Source: Saprospiraceae bacterium | Lineage (GTDB): Bacteria > Bacteroidota > Bacteroidia > Chitinophagales > Saprospiraceae | Reading direction: 5' to 3' | Length of the DNA: 38,036 nt | Assembly (NCBI GenBank): GCA_020848995.1 | Contig: JADLHA010000010.1 | Location: forward strand, 1 to 38,036 | Shown: positions 24,998-34,026 of the stretch, in pieces | Numbering within the stretch: the stretch's first letter is position 1 | Layout: each line of letters starts with the position of its first letter | Made by a program: the position numbers and the translations under genes | The notes under the pieces: generated by a model | Databases searched by the model: none | Told to the model about the DNA's origin: nothing | The model's input: only the letters and a program-made list of their open reading frames with translations

Positions 24998-25026
24998 CTT
25001 GCAGCAGCGCTTTTTAACTACATTTG
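24998..25026 (+). promoter_or_regulatory. Promoter-like pair before the second Omp28-like T9SS gene
   Basis: TACATTTG at 25019-25026 matches TAnnTTTG exactly. CTTG at 24998-25001 lies 17 nt upstream as a possible -33 box. The ATG follows 38 nt downstream. Confidence 0.45.
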
Positions 25027-25064
25027 ATCGTCCATTTCTTTTTCTTTACAGCAAAACTCAATTT

Positions 25065-27101
25065 ATGAAACGAATTCTACTCGGCATTTTTTGTACAGTC
25101 CTGGGGTACGGACTTTGGGCCCAGGATAGCTTCTCCGACGACTTCGAACAATACACGGCGGGTGCATTCATAGCAGCCAGTTCAAATGTTTGGTCGACCT
25201 GGAGCGGCGTCAAGGGCGGAGCCGACGACACCCGCGTTAGCAACGAACGTGCCCGAAGTGGGGCCAATTCCCTAAAATTTCTGTCGACTTCTTCCGGCGG
25301 TGGTCCGGCTGATGTCATCCTGCCCTTTGGCGGCAAGAGGACCACGGGAACTTTTTCCTTGGAGATGTACTTCTACGTCGTCGCGAATAAAGGGGCCTAC
25401 TTCAATTTTCAGGGCAATACCACCCCGGGTCAGATCTGGTCGCTCGATGCCTTTTTTGACCCCAACGGCGATGTGCGTTTCACCCTTGGAACGGGTGGTG
25501 CTAGCACGGTAGCTGCTGGGAAACATCCCAAGGACAGTTGGTTTAAAGTGAATGTAGTTGCCAACCTCACCGACAACCTCTGGGAAGCTTTCATCGATGG
25601 CACTTCCCTTGGAAGCTGGTCGAATCCGAACAACTCGCTTGCTTCAATGGATCTGTTCCCGACGAGTTCCAACAACCAGTCTGAATTTTTTGTAGACGAC
25701 GTCAGCTATGTTTTCGAGCCATTCATCGCTCCGGATCTCGATGCTTCCCTTACGGCCGCAAACATCCGGCCCAAGGCCCTGACGGGTACGAGCTGGCCTG
25801 CCTCCGTCAAGATCAAAAACGTAGGCCGCAACAAGATCACCTCAGTCGAGTTGGAGTGGTCCCTTGCAGGCGGTACCCCGGTAACGGAAACTTTTGCCCT
25901 CGACCTGGACTCTTTGGTCGAGTCCGCTCCGCTGCCCCTGAGTCAGAACGTGACGTTTGCCCCCGGTAACGCCACGATCGATTTTGCCATCAAAAAAGTC
26001 AATGGAACGAACGACGACAAAGCGGCCAACAATGCCAAGTCGGTACGACTCGAAGGCGTCACTCCGGCTCCGGACAAAAAGATCGTCGTTGAGGAAGCAA
26101 CCGGCACCTGGTGTCAGTGGTGTCCCAGGGGAGCAGTTTACCTCGACTCCTTATCGAAGCTTTACCCGGAGCATTTCATCGGAATTGCCGTTCACAACCG
26201 GGACCCCATGGCCGTTGCTGCATACGATGCGGGTCTGACTACGTTTCCTGGATTCACCGGGTTTCCTCAGGTGGTAACCAACCGCAGAACCTTGAGCGAT
26301 CCCAGCGCGATTGAGCCTATCTTCTATAATCAAATCGTCGAACTATCTCCCGTAGTGCTTGATGCAGGTGCTGCCTATGATGCAGGTACGCGCAAACTCA
26401 CCATTGAAGCCAAGGCCCATTTTGCAGAAGCCGTCTCCGGTGATTACCGATTTAACCTCGTCATCGCAGAAGACGGGGTGCGCGGCACGGCATCGGGGTA
26501 CAACCAGTCCAATGCTTATGCCGGTGGAGCCAACGGCGTGATGGGCGGTTATGAGCTATTGCCCAATCCGGTCCCGGCTGCGCGCATGGTCTATAACCAT
26601 GTCGGACGCGCCATTCTGGACGGATGGGCAGGTCAGGCCGGATTTCTTCCTGCCGACATTCCCGAAGGCACAGAATACATTAAGTCTTGGGATTTCACCA
26701 TCCCTGCCGGATTTACCCCGGCCAACATGAAACTGGTTGCTATGATGCTCGATCCCAACGGGGAGATCATCAATGCCGCGGAAGTCAGCTTTGACGATGC
26801 GATTGCAAAGGGACTTTTTACCGCAAGCGAAGATCCGGGCGCTTCAGCAGATGCCTGGTATGTATTCCCCAATCCGGCAGAAGACCTGGCTTCCGTATAC
26901 GTCACGACCAGCGAACCAGTTGACGTTAGCATGCAACTCCGCGATGCTTATGGCCGGGAACTGGCAAAGCGTTCCTATGGCAGAAAGAGCGGCTCTTTCG
27001 AGTTGCCCGTTCAGATGGCATCGCTTGACCAGGGCAACTATTTTGTAGTGCTCACACTCGGACAGCAAACTTCCGTAAAAATGATCTCGGTAATTCGCTG
27101 A
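25065..27101 (+). CDS. Secreted Omp28/thioredoxin-like protein with LamG-like N-terminus and T9SS domain
   Basis: 678 aa from the ATG at 25065, which opens a signal peptide (MKRILLGIFCTVLGYGLWAQ); the frame's upstream extension has no signal-like features. The N-terminal part (about 22-225) is a jelly-roll/LamG-like module (DSFSDDFEQYTAGAF, then FSLEMYFYVV and SEFFVDDVSYVF). A CARDB-like strand region follows (about 230-340). The Omp28-related thioredoxin-like part begins VVEEATGTWCQWCPRG with C350-Q-W-C353. A T9SS domain from about residue 600 (WYVFPNPAEDLASV) ends the protein. It is exported by T9SS. The CxxC suggests surface redox chemistry. It shares module types with the protein at 11463, in a different order. 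A strong terminator follows. Confidence 0.87.
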   Translation: MKRILLGIFCTVLGYGLWAQDSFSDDFEQYTAGAFIAASSNVWSTWSGVKGGADDTRVSNERARSGANSLKFLSTSSGGGPADVILPFGGKRTTGTFSLEMYFYVVANKGAYFNFQGNTTPGQIWSLDAFFDPNGDVRFTLGTGGASTVAAGKHPKDSWFKVNVVANLTDNLWEAFIDGTSLGSWSNPNNSLASMDLFPTSSNNQSEFFVDDVSYVFEPFIAPDLDASLTAANIRPKALTGTSWPASVKIKNVGRNKITSVELEWSLAGGTPVTETFALDLDSLVESAPLPLSQNVTFAPGNATIDFAIKKVNGTNDDKAANNAKSVRLEGVTPAPDKKIVVEEATGTWCQWCPRGAVYLDSLSKLYPEHFIGIAVHNRDPMAVAAYDAGLTTFPGFTGFPQVVTNRRTLSDPSAIEPIFYNQIVELSPVVLDAGAAYDAGTRKLTIEAKAHFAEAVSGDYRFNLVIAEDGVRGTASGYNQSNAYAGGANGVMGGYELLPNPVPAARMVYNHVGRAILDGWAGQAGFLPADIPEGTEYIKSWDFTIPAGFTPANMKLVAMMLDPNGEIINAAEVSFDDAIAKGLFTASEDPGASADAWYVFPNPAEDLASVYVTTSEPVDVSMQLRDAYGRELAKRSYGRKSGSFELPVQMASLDQGNYFVVLTLGQQTSVKMISVIR

Positions 27102-27131
27102 TCTGTACCGACTGAAAATATCCATTTGCAT

Positions 27132-27164
27132 AAAGCTGCTGCAGGTCCTGCAGCAGCTTTTTTT
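27132..27164 (+). terminator. Rho-independent terminator
   Basis: Perfect 14-bp stem (27132-27145 with 27147-27160, AAAGCTGCTGCAGG and its complement) and a T run to 27164, 30 nt after the stop of the T9SS gene. The symmetric A/T ends could also stop minus-strand transcripts from the EnvC-like gene, which ends at 27272. Confidence 0.88.
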
Positions 27165-27271
27165 AAAGGCATGCACAGCAGGTAATACGTTAGCGGCGAG
27201 GTTTGTTTCCTGCAGGGATCACCAGATGCCGGTTTTGGATCAGAGCTAAAGGGAGCAGGAAGTTTCCTCCC

Positions 27272-28426
27272 TCAATAGCGAATCAGCGGGGATGGATCTT
27301 TGGGCGAGGTTCCTTTCCATACTTCCAGGTGCATTTCGTAATTCCCTGTTTCATTGGGAAGGGATTTTCCCAGCACCGAAGATCGCGTAATGCGCTCTCC
27401 TTCCCTGAGGAGCACGCTCTGAAGGTTAGAGTAGACGACGTAGTGATCCCCCGACCGGGTAATGACGACGTAATCGCGTTCCTGCATGCGCCGGATTTGA
27501 ATGACTTCGGCATCAGAAGCGGCACGCACAAAGGGTTCGGGAGATTGCAGGTCAATGCCATTGTTGCGCAACTGCAGGTGTGGACTCCCTGACGGCATGT
27601 TTTTGCCGAAACGGGATAAGATGATCGCCTTTTCCATGGGCATCACCAGAGTGAACCCTTGATTTTCCCGGTTGCTGACTTTTATTTGTTGGTTGAGCTG
27701 GCGTACGCTGCCCGATATGAATTTTGAAGATTGATCTTTTTTGTGTTTGTAGGTGACGAGATCCGTTGTCAAGTGTTCATGCTTTTTATTCAGGCGGGCA
27801 ATCAGGTCTTTAACCAGCTGAAGGTCTTCCGAGAGGCACCGGCGATCCTCCTCTGCTGCAGCGCTGAGAGCGTCTTTGGAATTCGAGATGATTTGCAGCC
27901 TCAGCATTTCATTTTTCATTTCTTCCTGAGACTGCACCAGTGAATGCAGCGTTTCCCTGAGCCGCCGCTCAACCAACTGGAGGATATACCACCGGCGTAC
28001 CTGCAATTCAAGCTTATCCGGATACATCATACCCAGGAATGGGTTGAACGTCATGCGGTGCAGCGCCTTTATTTTAAGAAACCGGAAATATTCTGATTTC
28101 AGTTTTGCGATTCTGGGTTGCAATAATTTCAAACGATGTTCGGCGCGATGCCATTCAAGCTGGTACTGCGCAATTTCCTGCTTCAGGGTATCCTGCAGTT
28201 CGCTGCGGTAGCGGATCTGGCTTTGCAGGACATCGAGCTGTTTGAGAGCGCTTAATTTTTGCTCCCCTGTGTTGCGCAGAAGCGCCTGCGTCGCCTCAAT
28301 CGCCTTATGCAGACGCACGGATCCTCCGGAAACATCGATTGGCATTTCTTGGGGCCAAATCAGAAGGGGACTGCCCGGAATCAGGAGAAGTCCTCCGAAA
28401 AGAATGAAAATGTGAATTGACCTCAT
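27272..28426 (-). CDS. EnvC-like murein hydrolase activator (degenerate LytM/M23 domain)
   Basis: 384 aa with an N-terminal signal/anchor (IHIFILFGGLLLIPGSPLLI). Residues about 40-255 are a long coiled coil, as in EnvC and NlpD. The C-terminal M23/LytM fold (about 270-384) has lost zinc ligands. The usual HxGIDL site reads NNGIDL, the YxHL site reads YSNLQS, and the HxH pair reads EMHLEV with one His left. Loss of the metal site is the mark of amidase activators, which bind and switch on cell-separation amidases in the periplasm. The ATG overlaps the DUF4292 stop by 4 nt (ATGA). Bacteroidetes genomes often place such a protein after TPR and DUF4292 genes. Confidence 0.87.
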   Translation of the reverse strand: MRSIHIFILFGGLLLIPGSPLLIWPQEMPIDVSGGSVRLHKAIEATQALLRNTGEQKLSALKQLDVLQSQIRYRSELQDTLKQEIAQYQLEWHRAEHRLKLLQPRIAKLKSEYFRFLKIKALHRMTFNPFLGMMYPDKLELQVRRWYILQLVERRLRETLHSLVQSQEEMKNEMLRLQIISNSKDALSAAAEEDRRCLSEDLQLVKDLIARLNKKHEHLTTDLVTYKHKKDQSSKFISGSVRQLNQQIKVSNRENQGFTLVMPMEKAIILSRFGKNMPSGSPHLQLRNNGIDLQSPEPFVRAASDAEVIQIRRMQERDYVVITRSGDHYVVYSNLQSVLLREGERITRSSVLGKSLPNETGNYEMHLEVWKGTSPKDPSPLIRY

Positions 28427-29220
28427 TCCTTGCGGGTATAGTGCCCTGGTATGCGAAAGTTGAATTTGGGAAAAGCAATCCGGTCAGTATGTTCCCAGGT
28501 CAATTGGGCCTCCCGGATTTCGCCGGTGTCGTTTTGACGTAACTGCACAAGAATTTTTTCAGGAAACCAGCTCTCGTAGTTTTGCCGGTATTCCGTCATA
28601 GCAGTTTCCAGTGAATATTCCGGTGTCTCAAAATAAAAGGCTACCGGCATCAGGTTCTTCTTATTGCAGAGGATCCTGGTCCGCAGGTTTTCCTTTTGGC
28701 CAGCGAGTTCATAATGTTCGCCACTTTGCGAAGCCCTTAAATCCAAATCATCTGGCAGGAAGTAACCATATATGAGAAGATCCTGTACCATTTGCAGTTT
28801 GGGGTGCAATGGTTGAGGTAGCCACATCAGTCCGGCAAGTTCTCCGTCGGTGTAGTTTTTTTCAATGCGATCGATCAATTGATAACGATCGTTCGTTAGC
28901 AAGATGCGTCCCAACTCCACTCCTGCCTTTTTGAATGCAATCTGGCAAGCGCTGTCGCGTAAGGATTGCATGACAATTTGGGCAGACCCACTCTCTTTGA
29001 GGGAAGTGGCATATTCCAGTTGGGCTTTACCGGAAAAACAGGGTGAGTTCAGCGTTCGTTTCAGGGAATCGATCATTTCTGCAACCAGAATTTCCCTTCC
29101 ATCGAAGTGGTCTGGTTTTTGGGCGTCGGCCAGGATGCGACGTTGGCATGACATGATCAGCATGGCTGGTATGGCCAGCAGGGATAGGGTGTAGGCGGGG
29201 AAAACTCGTTGCGATTTCAA
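28423..29220 (-). CDS. DUF4292-family lipoprotein
   Basis: 265 aa read from a TTG at 29220, 16 nt after the stop of the TPR gene. This start gives a clean lipoprotein signal (MKSQRVFPAYTLSLLAIPAM, then LIMSC) with the lipid-bearing Cys at residue 24. The frame is open further upstream, but only inside the TPR gene. The body contains the pattern of alternating beta strands seen in DUF4292 and LolA/LolB-like folds (for example YELAGQKENLRTRILCNKKN, and VAFYFETPEYSLETAM near the middle). Related proteins are periplasmic or outer-membrane lipoproteins; a role in lipid or lipoprotein handling is inferred from the fold only. It is coupled to the EnvC-like gene by a 4-nt overlap. Confidence 0.8.
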   Translation of the reverse strand: MKSQRVFPAYTLSLLAIPAMLIMSCQRRILADAQKPDHFDGREILVAEMIDSLKRTLNSPCFSGKAQLEYATSLKESGSAQIVMQSLRDSACQIAFKKAGVELGRILLTNDRYQLIDRIEKNYTDGELAGLMWLPQPLHPKLQMVQDLLIYGYFLPDDLDLRASQSGEHYELAGQKENLRTRILCNKKNLMPVAFYFETPEYSLETAMTEYRQNYESWFPEKILVQLRQNDTGEIREAQLTWEHTDRIAFPKFNFRIPGHYTRKE

Positions 29221-29236
29221 TGAGCGGAAACTTGAA

Positions 29237-30910
29237 TTACTGAGGAGGTTCTTCCAGCAACTGTGCTCGATCCCGATGATGTTGTATGCATTTGATATCG
29301 CCCAGATTTTCGCAAATCGCAGCCGCCAGCCGGTGGTCTTCGGCATTGACAAATGCGCCGGATCCCGAATAAGCATCGAAGGCCTGTTTCGCAGCAGCAT
29401 CATTGCCCACACAATTGTACAGCTGGGCAAGGAGTGCACCATTTGCCGGCCGTTGAATGACGTTTGCAAGCGGACCTGTCAAGACTTCCAAAGCAGCGGC
29501 AATGGACCCTTTTCTGCACAGGGAGATTGCATAGTGCAGGTGGTTTGTTCCCAGGCTATCACTCTGCAGAACTTCTTTCCAAAGGACTCCGGCGTCAGAC
29601 CCCGATGCATCGATAAGGGCAGCTTTGAGCAGCAACAGATCCGCACTTTTGGGCTTTCGAAAACGGAACGTGCGTTCAAGCTGTTCGAGCAATTCTACGG
29701 CCTGGCCTGCATCCCCCAGCTGGTATGCAGCCCTGACCCTTACCAATTGCGGCAAAAACTGCGTGGGATAATAATCCAGGCAGCTGGTCGCAAATCGTTT
29801 GGCGGAGCGCCAGTGGCCGAGATCACTCAGGCATCGCAGCAGGTTTTCCCAGACGGGGTAGGGGACCTTGCCCACTTCAACTGCCTGGATGTAGTGCTTC
29901 TTTGCTTCGGGCAGATCGTTAACCAGGTAATGGATGTCTGCAGCGAAACAGTGCGATTTGGGTTCCAAAGGGTATTGTTGGAGCAATATTTCCGCGTAAG
30001 GAAGCAGGGAACGCACGGCAGCGGGTTGGGACTTGTCGGCAGTTTCCAATCGTAGTATGAGCGGCTTAAGTTTGTCATCCAGACCCAATGTAGGATCGCT
30101 GAGCAGCGATTCCGGGGAACCGGGTTGGTTGCCATTGGGTTTAGACAGTTTGTCTGCACCGAATTGTGCGCTTATGCGGGACCACAGTTTTGCATTGTTG
30201 GCCGCTTTGGCATAGCCCAGCAATTGCTCAACCGAGGCATCATCTGCGGGGTGGAGCACGAGGTACTCTTCCAGCAGTTCAACGGCTTTCTCCCATTTGC
30301 CTGAAGCTGCATGGAGCGCTGCCGTTTTTTGGGCAATTTCGGCATTCAGACCAAATTGGGTGCGTGCCAAGGCCATGGCAGCAAGGGCCATGCTGAGATC
30401 ACCGGCAGACTTGAATTGGAAAGCGGCGTTGTCGTAAAAGGTATAGTTGCCGGGCTCCAGTTTTGCCAGTTCCATATATCCTTCCGCAGCGCGAAGAGGC
30501 ATGAACAATTGCTCAGAAAGATGGCATTTGAGCAGGAGGTACCATTTGTTTGCAGGGTCTGCCTGGACACTGCGACTGGCCGCCAAAAGGGCCTCTTCTG
30601 TCTTTCCTGTGGCCTGAAGTGATTTTGCCAGGTAAAAATTTGCCACGCCGGTAAATTCTTTTTCAAAGCGGATCTTCTCATAGATTTCGATGGCCTTCTC
30701 CCGTTTGCCGGTCATGTCATCGCGGAGGGCATCGATGAGCAGAGCCTGGTATTCCATGATGCGGTCAGGTTCCTGTGACTTTCCCCAAGCCGGGCTAAAT
30801 AGGATTAATAAGGCGGTCAGCCATTGGACCAAGGGTCCATTGCGCCCGGGAAACTGAAACGACCCGGGATCAAAGTGTTTACAGGACAGGAAATTTGCGA
30901 ATGGCATCAT
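29237..30910 (-). CDS. Secreted/periplasmic tetratricopeptide-repeat protein
   Basis: 557 aa. A signal-type segment lies unusually far in (about 28-44, LTALLILFSPAWGKSQ); the first ATG overlaps the pyk stop as ATGA, so translation is coupled, although a start nearer the hydrophobic stretch cannot be excluded. TPR-type helices fill the protein from about residue 50 to the end, for example DDMTGKREKAIEIYEKIRFE, VANFYLAKSLQATGKTEEAL and GKWEKAVELLEEYLVLHPAD. TPR arrays are protein-binding scaffolds. Its partners are probably the DUF4292 lipoprotein and EnvC-like protein encoded next to it. No enzyme motif seen. Confidence 0.86.
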   Translation of the reverse strand: MMPFANFLSCKHFDPGSFQFPGRNGPLVQWLTALLILFSPAWGKSQEPDRIMEYQALLIDALRDDMTGKREKAIEIYEKIRFEKEFTGVANFYLAKSLQATGKTEEALLAASRSVQADPANKWYLLLKCHLSEQLFMPLRAAEGYMELAKLEPGNYTFYDNAAFQFKSAGDLSMALAAMALARTQFGLNAEIAQKTAALHAASGKWEKAVELLEEYLVLHPADDASVEQLLGYAKAANNAKLWSRISAQFGADKLSKPNGNQPGSPESLLSDPTLGLDDKLKPLILRLETADKSQPAAVRSLLPYAEILLQQYPLEPKSHCFAADIHYLVNDLPEAKKHYIQAVEVGKVPYPVWENLLRCLSDLGHWRSAKRFATSCLDYYPTQFLPQLVRVRAAYQLGDAGQAVELLEQLERTFRFRKPKSADLLLLKAALIDASGSDAGVLWKEVLQSDSLGTNHLHYAISLCRKGSIAAALEVLTGPLANVIQRPANGALLAQLYNCVGNDAAAKQAFDAYSGSGAFVNAEDHRLAAAICENLGDIKCIQHHRDRAQLLEEPPQ

Positions 30911-32331
30911 TCAACTTCGGTTACCTTGAGCATATTGGTGCGCAGTTTTTTGAGAATGGGCATGCTGCCGGTATTGACTACGATATCGCCCGGGCGAATT
31001 TTCTGGAACTTTTTGAGTATGTCGATTACATCGGAGATGGTCTCGTCGGTTGACGACATTTTGTCGTAGTAAAAGCATCTGACGCCCCAAACCAAATTCA
31101 GTGTTCCAAGCATGTGGGCTGCGCTTGAGAAGATGTAGATCGGGCAAGCTGGCCGGAAAGACGAAGTCTTGAAGGCTGTATATCCTGAAACCGTCAGGCC
31201 GATAATGGCTTTTGCCTTGATCTCTTCCGCCGTCTTGGCCGCGCTGAAGCAGACGACATCGGATAAAAAAGTCGATGATTTTTCTGAAGGAATGGGTCTG
31301 CGCGTGGAAATTTCAAAATGCTTCTCAGCTTCAAGAATGATTTTCTTCATGGCCTGGACTACTTTGACCGGATGTGCCCCAACCGAAGTTTCACCGCTGA
31401 GCATGACGGCATCCGTGCCGTCGAGTACGGCATTGGCCACGTCGGTCACTTCAGCCCGTGTGGGACTCGGGTTTTTAATCATGCTATCCATTAGCTGGGT
31501 GGCCACGATCACTGGACGCGAGCGCTGGATGCATTTGGAAATGATGGATTTTTGGATGGTGGGCAACTTTTCCATGGGCAATTCTACACCGAGATCGCCT
31601 CGGGCGATCATGATGCCGTTGCTTGCCTTGATGATGGCGTCGATGTTTTTAAGGGCCTCGGGTTTTTCAATTTTGGCGATCAGTTTTGCGGGGTGCTGAC
31701 GGGCTTCGAGGATGGCCTGAAGGCCTTCGATGTCTTCGGCTTTGCGGACAAAGGACAGCGCGATCCAATGTACGTTTTGGGTCAGGATAAAGTCCAGGTC
31801 CCGGTGATCCTTTTCGGTCATGGACGGAAGGGAAATTTCCGTGTCGGGAAGGTTCACGCCTTTATTGGAGCCGAGGGGCCCACCAAAAACACAGCGCAAT
31901 CTCACTTCGTCGGTGAGGTTGGTCTCAACTACTTCAAAAACGAGCTTGCCGTCGTCGAGCAATACCGCCTCACCGGGTTTTACGTCGGCAGCAAACTGCG
32001 GGTAGCTCATAAAAATGCGCTCCCGGTTGCCCAAACAATGTTGATTTACGAACCTGACCTCATCGCCCGGAGCAAAAACAACAGCGCCGCCCTCCATTTC
32101 CCCCACCCGGAGCTTTGGCCCCTGGAGATCGCAAAGTATGCCCAGGTGCAGGTCCCACTCATGGTTGATCCTGGAAATGTGCTGGATGATTTGTCGGTAT
32201 TCCTCGTGGGTGCCGTGGGAGAAGTTCAGCCTAAATACGGCAACTCCTTCCTTGGCCAGGTCCAGGAGCTGTTCGTAACGGCTGCAGGCAGGTCCGACGG
32301 TCGCGACGATTTTTGTGTTGTGGTGTATCAT
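30907..32331 (-). CDS. pyk: Pyruvate kinase
   Basis: 474 aa, the normal length. It converts phosphoenolpyruvate and ADP to pyruvate and ATP, the last step of glycolysis. The ATG at 32331 starts MIHHNTKIVATVGPAC, exactly where the family begins; the longer frame is not used. Visible active-site elements are VFRLNFSHG (32-40; R34, N36, S38), the lid domain (about 70-165), the signature LIAKIEKPEAL with catalytic K220, GIMIARGDLGVELP, and MLSGETSVGAHP. The stop overlaps the TPR gene start, so metabolism and envelope genes share a transcript. TATCTTTC, one mismatch from the -7 consensus, ends 8 nt before the ATG. The gene diverges from acpP. Confidence 0.96.
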   Translation of the reverse strand: MIHHNTKIVATVGPACSRYEQLLDLAKEGVAVFRLNFSHGTHEEYRQIIQHISRINHEWDLHLGILCDLQGPKLRVGEMEGGAVVFAPGDEVRFVNQHCLGNRERIFMSYPQFAADVKPGEAVLLDDGKLVFEVVETNLTDEVRLRCVFGGPLGSNKGVNLPDTEISLPSMTEKDHRDLDFILTQNVHWIALSFVRKAEDIEGLQAILEARQHPAKLIAKIEKPEALKNIDAIIKASNGIMIARGDLGVELPMEKLPTIQKSIISKCIQRSRPVIVATQLMDSMIKNPSPTRAEVTDVANAVLDGTDAVMLSGETSVGAHPVKVVQAMKKIILEAEKHFEISTRRPIPSEKSSTFLSDVVCFSAAKTAEEIKAKAIIGLTVSGYTAFKTSSFRPACPIYIFSSAAHMLGTLNLVWGVRCFYYDKMSSTDETISDVIDILKKFQKIRPGDIVVNTGSMPILKKLRTNMLKVTEVE

Positions 32332-32416
32332 GAGAACCGGAAAGATAACAGTGAAGGAATCAATCTTACTAACAACGACACTATGCCCAGGTTCCGGCAA
32401 AAAAAGGAAAAATAAT

Positions 32417-32448
32417 TTTGGTATTGCTTGGTCGAATCCTTTAATTTG
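32417..32448 (+). promoter_or_regulatory. Promoter of the acpP-fabF-rnc operon
   Basis: TTTG at 32417-32420, a 20-nt spacer, then TTAATTTG at 32441-32448, one mismatch from TAnnTTTG. This is the best match to the Bacteroidetes promoter pattern in the window. The ATG of acpP follows 41 nt downstream. Confidence 0.6.
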
Positions 32449-32489
32449 CGGTTTGTTTTAAAGACCTAATTAAAACGCTAACCATTACT

Positions 32490-32726
32490 ATGGCTACAAT
32501 TGCTGAGCGCGTAAAAAAAATCATCGTAGATAAACTGGCCGTTGACGAATCGGAGGTGACCCTGGAAGCCAGTTTTGTTAACGACCTTGGGGCAGATTCC
32601 CTTGATACTGTTGAACTTATCATGGAATTTGAAAAGGAATTCGACACGTCGATCCCTGACGACCAGGCAGAGAAGATCCAGACGGTCGGACAAGCCGTTG
32701 CCTACCTCGAGGCCAACTGCAAGTAG
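32490..32726 (+). CDS. acpP: Acyl carrier protein
   Basis: 78 aa, acidic. It carries growing fatty acids on a 4'-phosphopantetheine arm in type II fatty acid synthesis. The attachment Ser is S37 in [17 protein letters not shown], the invariant ACP motif. Helix I ([20 protein letters not shown]) and the last helix ([13 protein letters not shown]) are normal. It lies 58 bp before fabF, and the order acpP-fabF-rnc is conserved widely. Confidence 0.97.
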   Translation: MATIAERVKKIIVDKLAVDESEVTLEASFVNDLGADSLDTVELIMEFEKEFDTSIPDDQAEKIQTVGQAVAYLEANCK

Positions 32727-32784
32727 TTTACGTCCCTTCAGGTCCGGTATGCCCTTGCGGTTGACCGGGCATTGATCTTATAGG

Positions 32785-34026
32785 ATGAGACGCGTGGTGG
32801 TTACCGGTTTGGGGGCGCTGACCCCCATAGGCCTGGGACGACAAGCATACCTCGAAGGCCTTCAAAAGGGCGTCTCCGGCGCCTGTCCCGTCAGCTATTT
32901 TGATGCAAGCTTGTTCAAGACGCGCTTTGCCTGTCAGCTCAAGGATTTCAAGGCTGAAGACCACCTCGACAAGAAGGAGGCCCGCAAAATAGATCCCTTT
33001 GCCCAGTATGCTCTGGTGGCAGCCGACGAGGCCATGCGCGATTGCGGCATCGACCTCGATAAAGTTGACCTGTCAAGGTTTGGCGTGATCTGGGGATCGG
33101 GAATAGGAGGCTTCAACACCCTGGAAACTGATATTTCGGAGGCGGCGCTGCATTCCGGTGCACCGCGGTATAGCCCGTTCCTCATCCCCAAGCTCATTTC
33201 TGACATTGCTCCCGGTCACATTTCCATCAAATACGGACTGATGGGCATCAATTATGGGATTGTATCTGCTTGCGCTTCCTCGGCACACGCCATTTCAAGT
33301 GCCTTTGACCACATCCGGATGGGAAAGGCTGACCGGATGATCTCCGGAGGGTCAGAAGCTGCCATCACCCGGGCGGGCGTCGGCGGCTTTTCTGCGATGA
33401 AAGCCCTTTCAGAGCGCAACGACGATTACCAATCGGCCTCAAGGCCCTACGATCGCGAGCGGGATGGTTTTGTCCTTGGTGAAGGTGCCGGGGCCATCAT
33501 CCTGGAGACTTATGACCTTGCCGTCGAGCGCGGAGCTAAAATTTATGCCGAAATTGCAGGAACAGGAGCCAGCGCTGACGCCTTTCACATCACGGCCCCT
33601 CATCCTGAAGGCTTGGGTGCCAGCAATGCCATGCGACTCGCATTGACCGAGGCGGGTCTCCAACCCGGCGAGGTTGATTACATCAATACCCACGGAACAT
33701 CGACCCCATTGGGCGACATTGCGGAGGTTAAGGCGATTTTGAAAGTATTTGGAGAGGATGCCTACCGGTTGAACATCAGCTCAACCAAATCCATGACCGG
33801 CCACCTGCTTGGAGCTGCCGGAGTGATTGAAATCATCGCGGGCATCCTGGCTATGGAACACAACTTCGTTCCCCCGACCATAAATCACTATGTAGACGAC
33901 CCGGAATTAGATCAAAAGCTTAACTTTACATTCAACGAGCCACAGCAAAGGAAGATTCGTGCTTTCCTGAGCAACACGTTCGGTTTCGGTGGCCATAACA
34001 GTTCAGTGATCTTAAAAAAATGCTAG
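32785..34026 (+). CDS. fabF: Beta-ketoacyl-ACP synthase II
   Basis: 413 aa, as expected for FabF. It condenses malonyl-ACP with acyl-ACP to lengthen fatty acids. The catalytic triad is complete: C163 in VSACASSAHA, H303 in NTHGTSTPLGD and H340 in KSMTGHLLGAAG. The N-terminus MRRVVVTGLGALTPIG and C-terminus SNTFGFGGHNSSVIL are both typical. Its end overlaps rnc by 7 nt. Confidence 0.97.
   Translation: MRRVVVTGLGALTPIGLGRQAYLEGLQKGVSGACPVSYFDASLFKTRFACQLKDFKAEDHLDKKEARKIDPFAQYALVAADEAMRDCGIDLDKVDLSRFGVIWGSGIGGFNTLETDISEAALHSGAPRYSPFLIPKLISDIAPGHISIKYGLMGINYGIVSACASSAHAISSAFDHIRMGKADRMISGGSEAAITRAGVGGFSAMKALSERNDDYQSASRPYDRERDGFVLGEGAGAIILETYDLAVERGAKIYAEIAGTGASADAFHITAPHPEGLGASNAMRLALTEAGLQPGEVDYINTHGTSTPLGDIAEVKAILKVFGEDAYRLNISSTKSMTGHLLGAAGVIEIIAGILAMEHNFVPPTINHYVDDPELDQKLNFTFNEPQQRKIRAFLSNTFGFGGHNSSVILKKC

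Noticed and set aside
24999-25064. TTG start for the T9SS protein at 25065
   Set aside because: The ATG at 25065 opens a proper signal peptide, and the TTG overlaps the promoter-like pair.
29221-29469. Longer form of the DUF4292 protein (348 aa)
   Set aside because: The extension lies inside the TPR gene in another frame and would bury the lipoprotein signal.
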